Shown here one piece after another: positions 27,648-35,893 of a stretch of DNA of 50,393 bases. The position numbers and the translations under genes are program-made. The notes beneath the pieces are model-generated. The model searched no databases. It worked only from the letters and a program-made list of their open reading frames with translations, and had not been told where the DNA came from. Source of the DNA: Bacillota bacterium (GTDB lineage: Bacteria > Bacillota > UBA994 > UBA5500); the NCBI GenBank assembly GCA_023436245.1, contig JAEZJZ010000106.1, forward strand, positions 1 through 50,393. Direction: 5' to 3'. Within the stretch, counting starts at the first letter, position 1. Every line of letters starts with the position of its first letter.

Positions 27648-27848
27648 GTCAGCAGATCGCCTCGCCTTCAGGTCTGCCTGATCACAGCCATGTGTGGCTG
27701 GTGGCAGTGCATGTTCTTGACAATGATAACCGATTTTCCTCCCCGGAAGGCAGAGGGGGCCAATTCACTGTCCCTCCCTTCCAACACGGCCGCGAGAGGA
27801 AATGTCGAACGTAGGGTAGAATCAGAACTGGATGAAAGGGGGATGCCG
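27648..27848. other. Divergent gap between the MalT-like gene and the helicase
   Basis: The gap carries TTGACA at about 27716-27721 on the plus strand without a good -10 partner, a TAGAAT near 27818, and TGTCGAA at 27803-27809. None forms a convincing promoter pair. Confidence 0.35.
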
Positions 27849-30023
27849 ATGCCGCTCACTGCACCAGAATTGCTTGCCCAGCTTGACCGGGCTGGCCTGC
27901 GACTGAACCCCGCCCAGCAGTCCGCCGTGACCAGCCTGCGCGGACCGCTGAGAGTGATGGCCGGACCGGGCAGCGGCAAGACCAGGGTAATTGCGGCGCG
28001 CGCAGCCGCACTGCTGCTGGCCGGCGTCAGCCCCAGTCAAATCCTCGTGCTCACCTTCTCCCGGGCGGCAGCCCAGGAGATGCGGCAGCGCCTGCTTGAC
28101 CTGGAGGGACTACTCACCACCGAGCAAGTCAACCCAGTGACGGTTGAGACCTTTCATGCCCTTTGCTTCCGCATCTTGAGGCGATACCGAGCTACCCCCG
28201 CCATTGCCAGGGACACGGTGAGACGCAGGTGGGTGGAACAGGCGCTGCGCGAAAACGGCGAGGAACTGAAAAACGATCTGGTTGAACAGATGCAAGCCGA
28301 TATCTCCGGAGCGAAAAACCGTCGCCTTAGCCTGGAGGACATTCCACGCCGCGACTCCCTGTTTCGCAGCGTCTGGGCGGCATACGAAGAAGCCAAAGCG
28401 GCTGCTGGGCAAATGGATTTCGACGATCTGCTGCTACATTGCTGCCACCTGCTGGAAAGCGAGCCCCAAGTGCTGCAACGCCTGCAGCAACGCTGGCACT
28501 TTTTGATGGTGGACGAGTTCCAGGACACCAATGCCGTGCAATACCAGTTGCTGCGGCTGCTGGCAGCGCCGCAGCACAATCTCTGTGTGGTAGGGGACGT
28601 GGATCAGGCCATTTACTCCTGGCGGGACGCCAGCCCAGAACTGCTGCTCAACTTCCCGCAGGATTATCCGCAGGTAACAACCATCGAGCTGAGGCAGAAC
28701 TATCGTTCGGTGCCGCCGATCATCCACTCCGCCAACCGGCTAATCGCTCAAAACCAGCAGCGGCACCGCATGACTGTTGAGCCCGTACGCCGGGGGGGCC
28801 GTGCACCCAAACTGCTGACTACGGACAGCGAGTGGTCTGAGGCCAAAGCGATCTTGACCATGCTGCGACGTGCCCGGGAGAGAGGCGTGCAGTTGCAGGA
28901 GATGGCCGTGTGCTATCGGGTGAACAGTCAGGCGAGACCGCTGGTCAGCCTGCTGGTCGAGCAGGACATTCCCTTCAACATTCGCGAAAGCAGCCAGCTC
29001 GGTTTGGATCACTGGGCCATTCAGGAATGCCATGCCTGGCTGCGCTTGCTGGTCGACCGCGACCATCTGGAGAGCTTCCTCACCGTGGGACGACGGCAAC
29101 TGCGGTTGAACGACCAAACCTCCGCCAGCCTGCGCCAGATTTGCGCGGGACAAGCTCTCACTCCTTGGCGGGCGGTCCACCAGTTACCGACCGGCACCGT
29201 GGAGTTGGTCAAGTTGGAGCAACTGCGTAAGCACCTGGACAAAGCCGGTCGTTTGCCGCCGCAACAGGCACTTGGCTACTATCTGCATGAGTTGGGCTAT
29301 GCCACTTATCTGGAGTGGTACGCCCAGCAGCGCGGCTTTGCCAGCAACGCTTTTCTTGGGCTCTGCGAGGATCTGAAGCTCGACCTGCGCAGGTTCAACA
29401 ACCTGACCGGCTACCTGCAACACGTGGATAAGATCAGGGAGGCCTTGGCCCAGCCGGATAAGCCGGCGGATGGCCTCAACCTGATGACACTGCACGGCGC
29501 CAAGGGGCTGGAGTTCCGGGTAGTCTGGATCATCGACGCAATAGACGGGTTGCTGCCGCACGCGCAAAGCCAGACTGAGGCACAACTGGAGGAGGAACGC
29601 CGCCTGTTTTATGTCGGTTGCACCCGAGCCAAGGACCTGCTCTACCTGTTCGTCCCCCACTTCTACCGGGGAAACGAAACAGCCCCTTCCCCCTTTCTGG
29701 AAGAGGCACTGGGACCGTCCCGAACTGAAACAACGAAGCAGTCAGAGCCGAAACGGCGGAGCTCGGAACACAGGCGGCCTGCTCCGTCAGCTAGCACTGT
29801 TGGCGAACCACTCACTCCGGCGGAGAAGGCTATGCCGCCCCGCCTGGGCATGCGAGTGACGCATAGGACGCTGGGAGTAGGCGTGATCACCGCCGTCTCG
29901 CAGGACACAGCGCAAAGACAGCCGTTCCATTTGACAACCATAGACTTCGGCGCCCGCAGCGGCGTGAAGCTACACTGGGAGTACAGCATCAGGAATGAAG
30001 TAATTAGGGAGGTAGAACAATGA
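27849..30023 (+). CDS. UvrD/PcrA-type superfamily 1 DNA helicase
   Basis: This 724-residue enzyme is a 3'-5' DNA helicase of the UvrD/Rep family. Motifs in order: Q and motif I (LNPAQQSAV, AGPGSGKTRVI at 38-48), Ia (LTFSRAAAQEM), II (MVDEFQDTN), III (GDVDQAIYSWRDA), IV (LRQNYRS), V (LMTLHGAKGLEFRVVWI) and VI (EERRLFYVGCTRAKDLLYL). The C terminus has a PRLGMRVTHRTLGVGVI domain like the PcrA tail. The open frame extends upstream to 27279, but AAAGGGGG (27835-27842) favours the ATG at 27849 or 27843. The stop overlaps the next gene by ATGA, so the two are translationally coupled. Confidence 0.95.
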   Translation: MPLTAPELLAQLDRAGLRLNPAQQSAVTSLRGPLRVMAGPGSGKTRVIAARAAALLLAGVSPSQILVLTFSRAAAQEMRQRLLDLEGLLTTEQVNPVTVETFHALCFRILRRYRATPAIARDTVRRRWVEQALRENGEELKNDLVEQMQADISGAKNRRLSLEDIPRRDSLFRSVWAAYEEAKAAAGQMDFDDLLLHCCHLLESEPQVLQRLQQRWHFLMVDEFQDTNAVQYQLLRLLAAPQHNLCVVGDVDQAIYSWRDASPELLLNFPQDYPQVTTIELRQNYRSVPPIIHSANRLIAQNQQRHRMTVEPVRRGGRAPKLLTTDSEWSEAKAILTMLRRARERGVQLQEMAVCYRVNSQARPLVSLLVEQDIPFNIRESSQLGLDHWAIQECHAWLRLLVDRDHLESFLTVGRRQLRLNDQTSASLRQICAGQALTPWRAVHQLPTGTVELVKLEQLRKHLDKAGRLPPQQALGYYLHELGYATYLEWYAQQRGFASNAFLGLCEDLKLDLRRFNNLTGYLQHVDKIREALAQPDKPADGLNLMTLHGAKGLEFRVVWIIDAIDGLLPHAQSQTEAQLEEERRLFYVGCTRAKDLLYLFVPHFYRGNETAPSPFLEEALGPSRTETTKQSEPKRRSSEHRRPAPSASTVGEPLTPAEKAMPPRLGMRVTHRTLGVGVITAVSQDTAQRQPFHLTTIDFGARSGVKLHWEYSIRNEVIREVEQ

Positions 30024-30388
30024 AATTCTTATGGACAACCATCTATGTGCGGAATCTGGAGGAATCGATCGCTTTCTACTCAGAATTGCTGGACCTGAAG
30101 GTAGTCAAACGTTTTCCCGCCGGCCCGGGAAGGGAGATTGCGTTCATGGGTAACGGCGCCGACGGTGAAACGCTGGTTGAGTTGCTTGCGGACAGCGCGC
30201 TCAGTGAGGTGGATCTCGGCAAGCACATTTCCATCGGCTTCGCAGTCGGTTCGGTCGACGCAATGCTGGAGACAGTCAAGGGCAAGGGCATCCCGCTGCA
30301 CGGTGCACCAATTGAGACTCACGGTTCCAAATTCTTCTTCATCAAGGATCCGAACGGCCTGAGTATCCAGTTCTACGGGCAGAGGTAG
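30020..30388 (+). CDS. Glyoxalase/bleomycin-resistance (VOC) family protein
   Basis: This 122-residue protein has a single vicinal-oxygen-chelate fold: TTIYVRNLEESIAFYSELL at the start and FFIKDPNGLSIQFYGQ at the end, with the last Glu of the typical PDGxxxE replaced by Gln. It begins inside the helicase stop (ATGA) with a GGAGGTAGAACA ribosome site, so it is coupled to it. VOC proteins include glyoxalase I, dioxygenases and antibiotic-binding proteins; the substrate here is unknown. Confidence 0.9.
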   Translation: MKFLWTTIYVRNLEESIAFYSELLDLKVVKRFPAGPGREIAFMGNGADGETLVELLADSALSEVDLGKHISIGFAVGSVDAMLETVKGKGIPLHGAPIETHGSKFFFIKDPNGLSIQFYGQR

Positions 30389-30423
30389 CCGTCGCCGAGG
30401 CAGCCAGCATTTTGGCGAACATC

Positions 30424-30453
30424 AATGGCCCTGCGTCACGACGCAGGGCCATT
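30424..30453. terminator. Bidirectional terminator
   Basis: AATGGCCCTGCGTC and GACGCAGGGCCATT form a perfect 14-base-pair stem with a two-base loop between the convergent VOC gene and carboxypeptidase gene; TT and AA flank it. Confidence 0.85.
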
Positions 30454-30500
30454 TGGCGCTGGATGCTCCCTCTCACCCCGTGAAAAACCCGATACTCGCC

Positions 30501-31439
30501 CTACTTCAAGCAGTCACTGTAAACAGTAAACGCATCCACAATGTGATACTGCTCTGTCCTGTGATCGCCCGGCGCGCCGGCGGTAACCAGAATGTACTCG
30601 CGGCCATCTTTCTCGGCCAAGCTAGCCAAGCACAGGCCAGACTCCTCCGTATATCCCGTCTTGCCGCCGAGAATCCTCCCGCCCGCAAACTCCCGCGTGC
30701 TCATTTTGGCGAACATGGTACTGTAGAAGGTCAATCCTTGCGGGTGCACCCGGCTGACGCCCAGCGTATAGCGAGCGGAAGTGAAGACCTCACGAAAGGT
30801 TTCATCCTGCAATGCATGTTCCAACAGCACCGCGATATCCTTCACCGTGGTATAGTGATTCGCATCATGCAAGCCGGTGACATTCGTGAAGTGACTGTGA
30901 TCCATGCCCAGTTCATTGGCCTCTTGGTTCATCAGCGTCACGAACTCGCTTTCCGAGCCGGCGACCTCCAGGGCAAGACCGAGCGCGGCGTCCGCTCCCG
31001 ATGGCAACAGCGTTCCGTAGACGAGGTCGATTGCTGCGACTCTCTCTCCGGGGGCGAATCCAGCCACTGAGGCATTGGCGGCGCGTAAGTCCGGGAAAAT
31101 CTCTTCCGGCAGCCTCACCTGCGTTGAAAGATCGGGAATCTGTTCAATCGCCACAACTGCAGTCAGAATTTTGGTGAGCGAAGCCGGATAGATCCGCTGA
31201 TCACTCTTGGTTTCCAATAGCACCTTCTGGTCGCTCAGTCGAACCAGGATCGCGTGCGGGCTATATAGCGCCACAGCGGACGAATCGGAGCTCCCTAACG
31301 TGCCAGACAGGTGATTCTGGGGAGTCGGGGATGTAAGGCCTGAAAAGTTCCAAGATCTACACGCAACAGCGATCAGCAAGACCGACAGCAGGGCGAGAAA
31401 ACGAGATTTGCGACGGCGCAGTGGTTTCTTGCGGCGCAT
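30501..31439 (-). CDS. D-alanyl-D-alanine carboxypeptidase (S11 family)
   Basis: This 312-residue penicillin-binding protein trims the terminal D-Ala of peptidoglycan stem peptides outside the membrane. A basic N terminus and hydrophobic segment (14-26) give a signal or anchor; AVAC at 24-27 is a weak lipobox. The catalytic motifs are SLTK (87-90), SGAD (147-150) at the SxN position, where Ala replaces the usual Asn, and KTG (in GGKTGYTEESG). It lacks the C-terminal amphipathic anchor domain of DacA-type enzymes and is short. The start follows AAGGAGTTGATCGC. The SGA variant occurs in some clostridial members as I recall, so activity is still likely. Confidence 0.92.
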   Translation of the reverse strand: MRRKKPLRRRKSRFLALLSVLLIAVACRSWNFSGLTSPTPQNHLSGTLGSSDSSAVALYSPHAILVRLSDQKVLLETKSDQRIYPASLTKILTAVVAIEQIPDLSTQVRLPEEIFPDLRAANASVAGFAPGERVAAIDLVYGTLLPSGADAALGLALEVAGSESEFVTLMNQEANELGMDHSHFTNVTGLHDANHYTTVKDIAVLLEHALQDETFREVFTSARYTLGVSRVHPQGLTFYSTMFAKMSTREFAGGRILGGKTGYTEESGLCLASLAEKDGREYILVTAGAPGDHRTEQYHIVDAFTVYSDCLK

Positions 31440-31540
31440 GCGATCAACTCCTTGCGATCACCATTAAGCCACAAGCAAGGAGGACGTGCTTTAGCGCCGA
31501 CTGATCGAAAGCTTATCTTTTTCTTACGATGACCTGCTCT

Positions 31541-31558
31541 CTTGCCCGTCTGAGCGGG
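31541..31558. repeat. Short GC-rich hairpin
   Basis: GCCCGTCTGAGCGGGC forms a five-base-pair stem. It lies between the HdrB-like gene and the carboxypeptidase on the same strand, with no clear T tract. Confidence 0.3.
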
Positions 31559-31693
31559 CGGCAGATCCCAACACTACCTGCCCTCAGCAATCAGACCATT
31601 CGTCGCATACACCCTTGGATTTGCACACGATGACATATCCGCTAACATATTGCATTGATCACCACTAGCATGACCATCCAAATGGCTCGTCGG

Positions 31694-32347
31694 CTAATGC
31701 TCATCAATGTACTGCTGAAGCTGTTCGTGCCAAACATCTGGTTCGAACTCTCCGATGTTCGTTTCCTCACCGAACAGCAGGTCCACCATGTACCTGGGCC
31801 TTCGACCGCCGATATGCATTGCCTTGATGCAGGAAATACAGTAGACGACAACATCCTCACACGCCATCTGGGCTGCCCGCTTGCTCATCAGTTCCCTGAC
31901 TCTCTCCACAGGCAAAGTGCCATAAGCGCTATCCCCGCAGCAGATGGCGCTACTTCGGGTACGTTCGGGTTCGACCACCCTGATGTTCATTTTCTCCAGT
32001 AGGTTGCGAACTGCCACATGCACCCTATCTTCCGTGCGGGTCGGACAGGCATCATGGATGGACATTGCCTTGCCCTGGTAGTCCGGAAAGGGGAAACTGT
32101 CGCTTTGGTCGATGATCTCCCACAAGGATGCGGTGGTTATCCCATCATACATCTCTCGATACCGCCGATCACAACCGGCGCAAGTGTTGATTACCAGGGT
32201 TCCCGGAGCCAGGTGTGGCTCGTGCCGACAACAAGTCAGGTGTGAAGAAACCTCTCTCCCGGTGTCCCACAAGAACCTCAGAACTCGCTCAGCTAATTGC
32301 GGCTTATAGATCATCAGGGCGCAACCTGGTGCAAATGCCAGTTTCAT
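31694..32347 (-). CDS. Cysteine-rich CCG-domain (HdrB-like) Fe-S protein
   Basis: This 217-residue protein carries the cysteine pattern of heterodisulfide-reductase-B/glycolate-oxidase-F type CCG domains: CC at about residues 39-40, CAGCD, HDACP, ICCGD and YCISC. These bind an unusual [4Fe-4S] cluster and handle thiols or disulfides. Only one short protein is present, with no HdrA, HdrC or ferredoxin partner nearby. Most family members have two CCG repeats and are longer. It could be a solo thiol-disulfide oxidoreductase in an anaerobe. The start follows GGAGTGAGGCAGCG. Confidence 0.82.
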   Translation of the reverse strand: MKLAFAPGCALMIYKPQLAERVLRFLWDTGREVSSHLTCCRHEPHLAPGTLVINTCAGCDRRYREMYDGITTASLWEIIDQSDSFPFPDYQGKAMSIHDACPTRTEDRVHVAVRNLLEKMNIRVVEPERTRSSAICCGDSAYGTLPVERVRELMSKRAAQMACEDVVVYCISCIKAMHIGGRRPRYMVDLLFGEETNIGEFEPDVWHEQLQQYIDEH

Positions 32348-32528
32348 CGCTGCCTCACTCCAATCCCAGGGCTAACTGAGATCAACTGTAGCATGAGGCG
32401 ACGCGATCCGTCTTCCGGAATCTAACTATTGCATCCGGCCATTATCGCTGTCCCTGTCAGTACTGCCCCCCTTCACCTCGCTCAGGTGCACTCTGATTCC
32501 CCCTAACTGTTTTACCTGAACTCTACCC

Positions 32529-32557
32529 TTGCCATCGCCCCTTCCCAGCCATACAAT
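32529..32557 (+). promoter_or_regulatory. Sigma-A promoter of the MFS exporter
   Basis: TTGCCA (32529-32534) and TACAAT (32552-32557) with 17-base spacing. Transcription should start near 32564, just before an AAGGAGG ribosome site at 32569-32574. Confidence 0.6.
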
Positions 32558-32585
32558 GCAGATGCTGGAAGGAGGCTTCGTTCTG

Positions 32586-32612
32586 ATGATTCAACAGGTG
32601 TCTGCATATTAG
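32586..32612 (+). CDS. Putative leader peptide MIQQVSAY
   Basis: An ATG-initiated frame of 8 codons ends in TAG. It has its own AAGGAGG site 11 bases upstream and starts about 22 bases after the predicted transcript start. It precedes the exporter gene by 97 bases. Short leader peptides of this kind control drug-resistance genes by ribosome stalling; that is inference here. Confidence 0.4.
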   Translation: MIQQVSAY

Positions 32613-32709
32613 TGTCGCTGCTAACAGTGCCGGCAAAGGTCAACCCGCCCTCATCAACTGAGGGTCACTTTGATCTCGCCTGCAGACACAGTTTGAAGGA
32701 GGAGCGAAG

Positions 32710-33945
32710 TTGAAAGAATACATGAACCTGCTGAAGAAGCGGGACTTCCTGCTGCTATGGCTTGGCCAAGGGGTCTCCAACATTGGCTCAAGCATCCACT
32801 CACTCTCAGTCATCTGGTTCATTGCAGAACTGACAGGCAGCGCTAAGAGCGTGAGTCTGTTCTTCATGATCCTGTCTATCCCCACCATTGTGATTGGTCC
32901 GCTGGCCGGAGTGTGGGTGGAGAAGTGGCCGAAGAAGACAGTGATTGTGGTCACGGACCTGATCAGAGGCGCGCTGGCCATCGCCATGGCCTTCACCCAG
33001 AGTGTGACGGCAATTTACGGCCTGTCCTTTCTCTCTGCCGTGGCTGGCCTCTTCTTCTCGCCGGCCATTCGCACGGCCATTCCGCGCATCGTGCCCAAGG
33101 ATGACTTAGTCACCGCAAACGCCCTCTCTTCCCTAACCGGCCAAACCGCCCGCTTGTTGGGCCCGGTTCTCGGCGGTCTGCTCACCGGATTCTACGGCGT
33201 TAAGATGGCCGTCATCGTGAACGGCGTGTCTTTCATTCTCTCGGCAGTCAGCGAGTGCTTCATCAATGTCCCTGCCGGCAGCCAGGAACGCGTGCGGCGC
33301 CAGGCGGGCAGCTTCCGGCGGGACTTCGTGGAAGGTTGGCAGTACATACGAAACAACCCCACCGTCAAGTTTGTGATCGCCTTCTTTGCCCTGTCAGGCC
33401 TGCCCTTGGGTGCAGTCGTGGTGTTAAAGGTAATGCTGCTCAAGCAGGCTCTGGGCTTCACTGCGGAGCAGTATGGCCTGATCATGACTATTGAGGGTAG
33501 CGGGCTGCTGCTCGGCACCTTCTTCATGGGCAAATGGGGCAGGCGGTGGCCGGAAATTGCGGCCATGGTGCTTGGCGTAGCAGGCATCGGCGCAGGCTAC
33601 CTGGCACTGGCGTTCAGTTCGCCATTCTGGCTGGCAGCAGTCTGGGTGTTCTCCATCGGCTTCCTGGCCACCATAATCAACATCGCTTACGGCACCTACC
33701 TGCAGAAGGCGGTGGCCGATGAGGTGCGGAGCCGCGTGTTCAGCTTCGACATGGCCATCGGCGAGGTCTTCGGCCTGCTGTCAATGGGTGCTGCCGGTAT
33801 CCTGGGCGATGCTTGGGGCGTGACCGGCGTCGTGGCTGGTTGTGGCGCCCTGTCGGTGATCATCTGCCTGTTCGCCACTCGTCTGCCCGTGTACAGACAT
33901 GCGAAGGCGACGTTGTCAGCGACGGCGGCGAGCGTCGCTGACTGA
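32710..33945 (+). CDS. Major facilitator superfamily exporter (MFS_3/DHA3 type)
   Basis: This 411-residue protein has about twelve hydrophobic helices. It begins KEYMNLLKKRDFLLLWLGQG, with the loop 2-3 motif GPLAGVWVEKWPKKTVIVVTDL and LTGQTARLLGPVLGGLL after helix 4 or 5 (each quoted in part), the pattern of EntS/macrolide-efflux-like exporters. Substrate unknown; a drug, siderophore or metabolite is likely. The TTG start follows AAGGAGGAGCGAAG. A nearby relic at 34906-34945 matches part of helix 9 of this gene, so a second copy was once present. Confidence 0.9.
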   Translation: MKEYMNLLKKRDFLLLWLGQGVSNIGSSIHSLSVIWFIAELTGSAKSVSLFFMILSIPTIVIGPLAGVWVEKWPKKTVIVVTDLIRGALAIAMAFTQSVTAIYGLSFLSAVAGLFFSPAIRTAIPRIVPKDDLVTANALSSLTGQTARLLGPVLGGLLTGFYGVKMAVIVNGVSFILSAVSECFINVPAGSQERVRRQAGSFRRDFVEGWQYIRNNPTVKFVIAFFALSGLPLGAVVVLKVMLLKQALGFTAEQYGLIMTIEGSGLLLGTFFMGKWGRRWPEIAAMVLGVAGIGAGYLALAFSSPFWLAAVWVFSIGFLATIINIAYGTYLQKAVADEVRSRVFSFDMAIGEVFGLLSMGAAGILGDAWGVTGVVAGCGALSVIICLFATRLPVYRHAKATLSATAASVAD

Positions 33946-34262
33946 CGCATAGCGCGCGGGGCCGCTCAGAAGGCCTCCCACGCAGCTATGCCCGGGCCCG
34001 TAGGGGTCGCATGAATGCGACCCGAAATGCATGCGACTGGCTGCAACGGCTCTTGGCATCGGCTCGGCATGCCGAGCCACTACGGGGCACATTGCACGCT
34101 CGTGCGTGCTGCGGCAACACCTCGCACCATACAAGAACCGGCTGCCGGCGAAATCGTCGGCAACCGGTTGTTTGTTTTCCATATTGCAGGAGATCGCGCT
34201 GCCTTTACGGAACTAGGTTGAGGCGATCTGCATCATGCCAGATCTGAAAAGGAGTTGTGAAG
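33946..34262. repeat. Gap with family A palindromes and a terminator
   Basis: Family A copies at 33998-34024 (CCCGTAGGGGTCGCATGAAT type) and 34055-34087 (GGCTCGGCATGCCGAGCC type, almost identical to 18211-18243). A terminator is at 34136-34180. No gene was seen; the SH3 gene promoter was not found. Confidence 0.7.
34136..34180 (+). terminator. Terminator-like hairpin after the MFS gene
   Basis: AACCGGCTGCCG and CGGCAACCGGTT form a long stem with one bulge, followed by GTTTGTTTTCC on the plus strand. It is about 190 bases past the MFS stop. Confidence 0.6.
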
Positions 34263-34703
34263 ATGGGAGAGATGCTCAAGACCGTCGGCAAGGAAACGAA
34301 GGTACGAGTTGCCCCGCGGCACGACGCCGATGTACTGTCGGTGTTCCCCGAGGGCACGGAGGTGGAGGTGCTGGAGCAAGAAGGGCGGTTCATGCGAGTT
34401 CGCCGACGCGACAGCTTCGCAGACGTCTGCGGCTGGGTTGCTTCGGGGTTTCTCGGTCGCGACCCGGAACCTCTGCCTCCGGCCGTGCGTCGCCCGCTAC
34501 AACCCTGCCAGCGCTGCCATGCCAATGAATGGGGAACTGTGCAGCTAGGTGGGCAGAGCTCCCCTAGCCTCGTCCTGGGCTTCTTCGAGTATCAGCGCCT
34601 AATGGCCAGAGTTTGCCTCGGCTGCGGCTACACCGAGCTAACCGTCACTGAGGAAGGGCTGGAGAGTGTGCGCGAGTTTGTGCTGCGGAATCGCATAGAC
34701 TAA
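34263..34703 (+). CDS. Bacterial SH3-domain and zinc-ribbon protein
   Basis: This 146-residue protein combines an SH3b-like domain (about residues 5-65: KETKVRVAPRHDADVLSVF, EGTEVEVLEQEGRFMRV, CGWVASGFLG) with a C-terminal CxxC...CxxC zinc ribbon (Cys82, Cys85, Cys118, Cys121). There is no signal peptide, so the SH3 domain is cytoplasmic, unlike cell-wall SH3b proteins. The pairing is uncommon and I know no function. AAAAGGAG at 34247-34254 favours the ATG at 34263 (spacing 8) over GTG at 34257. Confidence 0.75.
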   Translation: MGEMLKTVGKETKVRVAPRHDADVLSVFPEGTEVEVLEQEGRFMRVRRRDSFADVCGWVASGFLGRDPEPLPPAVRRPLQPCQRCHANEWGTVQLGGQSSPSLVLGFFEYQRLMARVCLGCGYTELTVTEEGLESVREFVLRNRID

Positions 34704-34873
34704 CACGTCACAGATGCCCCGGTGAGACGAAGGGCCAGACCCTTCGTGTCACCTGCCATGGGCCAATCACACACTGCACTGGGCCAGTGCTTCCTTGTCC
34801 CAGCAACGACTTCGAGGACGGCAATTAGCGGGCGCTGGATCCGTCTTTCCGGTGACCCGGTGGCCCGGTTGGT

Positions 34874-34901
34874 GGAACGCTGGGGACTGTCCCCCCGTTC
34901 C
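34874..34901. repeat. Family B palindrome (copy 3)
   Basis: GGAACGCTGGGGACTGTCCCC in part, closing with CCGTTCC. It directly abuts the MFS relic. Confidence 0.75.
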
Positions 34902-34905
34902 ACTA

Positions 34906-34945
34906 GCCATTCTGGCTGGCAGCGCTCTGGGTGTTCTCCATCGGC
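34906..34945 (+). pseudogene. Relic of an MFS exporter gene
   Basis: The 40 bases match 33621-33660 inside the MFS gene at 38 of 40 positions by my reading, and encode PFWLAALWVFSIG against PFWLAAVWVFSIG. No further similarity was seen on either side. It is probably the last trace of a duplicated and deleted MFS gene. Confidence 0.65.
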
Positions 34946-35002
34946 ACCACGCTGGGGGACGGTCGCTGCAAAATCATAGGTTCTGCTTCTCCGCGCCGAC
35001 AA

Positions 35003-35037
35003 ACAGGAGGCTCCCGGCTAATCCGGGAGCCTCCTGT
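35003..35037 (-). terminator. Terminator of the SEC-C protein gene
   Basis: ACAGGAGGCTCCCGG and CCGGGAGCCTCCTGT form a perfect 15-base-pair stem; the minus strand continues TTTG. It is about 30 bases past the stop at 35067. Confidence 0.8.
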
Positions 35038-35066
35038 CAATTGCGCCTCACCATCCAGCCAGCTCA

Positions 35067-35852
35067 CTAATGCAGCATTTCATCTGGGAATGTGGCGATC
35101 TGAACATAGCTGATCTCGCCCTTCTGCGGACAGGGCAAACCTCCCGTGGTGAACGTGCAGATGCCACAGTAGCCGTTCTTGCCGGGCTCTCTTATGCACT
35201 GATTGTCACAGCCCATCCAGCAGTTGTTGGTAAGGAAGCCAATCACGACGTCGTAGGCCGACGCAACCACGTCGTCAGCCTGCTCTTCGGACAGTGCATC
35301 GGAAAGCTCTCGCCCTAGGCGGGCGAGCAGCGAGTTCACGAACTCGAAGTAGAAGAAATTGAGAGCCAGCGGCCTCTGCAACACATCTGGAAAGTCTTCT
35401 AGCTGCAGGCCTTTGTTCACCAGCGACTGAAGACTGACCTTGCTCATTGGCTTTTTCAGGCAGTGGTGCTTACAGGTCCAGCATCCTGAGTAGAATCTGC
35501 GTCCCTCTGCCATCACACTCGCTAGCAGTGTGCCAATGTGGGGTTGATCCCACCCTGTGCACTCGTGTACAGCGCCGCCAATAACGTTGAGTATCTCCAG
35601 AAAGAACTGGTCAAACCTGGTCAGGGGATATCTGCCCGCTGCCACGTAATCCCGGCCAGGCATCCAGTCGTCTCTGAGCACCTTCGCCTCCGCCTCTGCC
35701 TGCGCTGCGCTTGCCTGCGCCGCGGCCTGTTCGGCCTGCTGTTCCGCCTGATGTTTTGGCAGACAGCACTTCTTGTATTTCTTCCCGCTGCCGCACGGGC
35801 AGGGGTCATTGCGCCCAACTAGAGGTAGCGAAAGCTGTGGTTCTTGCGCCAT
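35067..35852 (-). CDS. SEC-C zinc-motif protein (N-terminal motif)
   Basis: This 261-residue protein has a SEC-C motif at residues about 13-30 (GRNDPCPCGSGKKYKKCC), the same zinc-binding motif as in the tail of SecA. It is followed by an Ala/Gln-rich linker (about 34-57) and an unrecognised domain (60-261) with further Cys pairs (CWTCKHHC, CGIC, CPQK) that could bind metal. It is a cytoplasmic protein of unknown role. The gene downstream of the larger SEC-C protein gene starts 41 bases after that gene's stop, so the two are likely cotranscribed. Confidence 0.82.
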   Translation of the reverse strand: MAQEPQLSLPLVGRNDPCPCGSGKKYKKCCLPKHQAEQQAEQAAAQASAAQAEAEAKVLRDDWMPGRDYVAAGRYPLTRFDQFFLEILNVIGGAVHECTGWDQPHIGTLLASVMAEGRRFYSGCWTCKHHCLKKPMSKVSLQSLVNKGLQLEDFPDVLQRPLALNFFYFEFVNSLLARLGRELSDALSEEQADDVVASAYDVVIGFLTNNCWMGCDNQCIREPGKNGYCGICTFTTGGLPCPQKGEISYVQIATFPDEMLH

Positions 35853-35893
35853 CCGACTCGCCTCCCTCGGGTTCGCCTGTCAGGGATGCTGAC

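Larger units (their letters stand above)
32348..32709. promoter_or_regulatory. Regulatory region upstream of the MFS exporter
   Basis: The 362-base gap holds a promoter (32529-32557), an 8-codon leader frame (32586-32612) and a small CCCTC/GAGGG hairpin near 32647-32667. The rest (32348-32528) has no gene. Confidence 0.55.
34704..35066. other. Repeat-rich gap with a relic of an MFS gene
   Basis: The gap holds a family D fragment (about 34825-34870), a family B palindrome (34874-34901), a 40-base MFS relic (34906-34945) and the terminator at 35003-35037. No intact gene was seen. Confidence 0.65.

Noticed and set aside
27279..27842. Extended open frame upstream of the UvrD helicase (up to 190 extra residues)
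   Set aside because: It runs antisense through the start of the MalT-like gene, has no ribosome site, and its protein has no helicase-like features; AAAGGGGG precedes the ATGs at 27843 and 27849.
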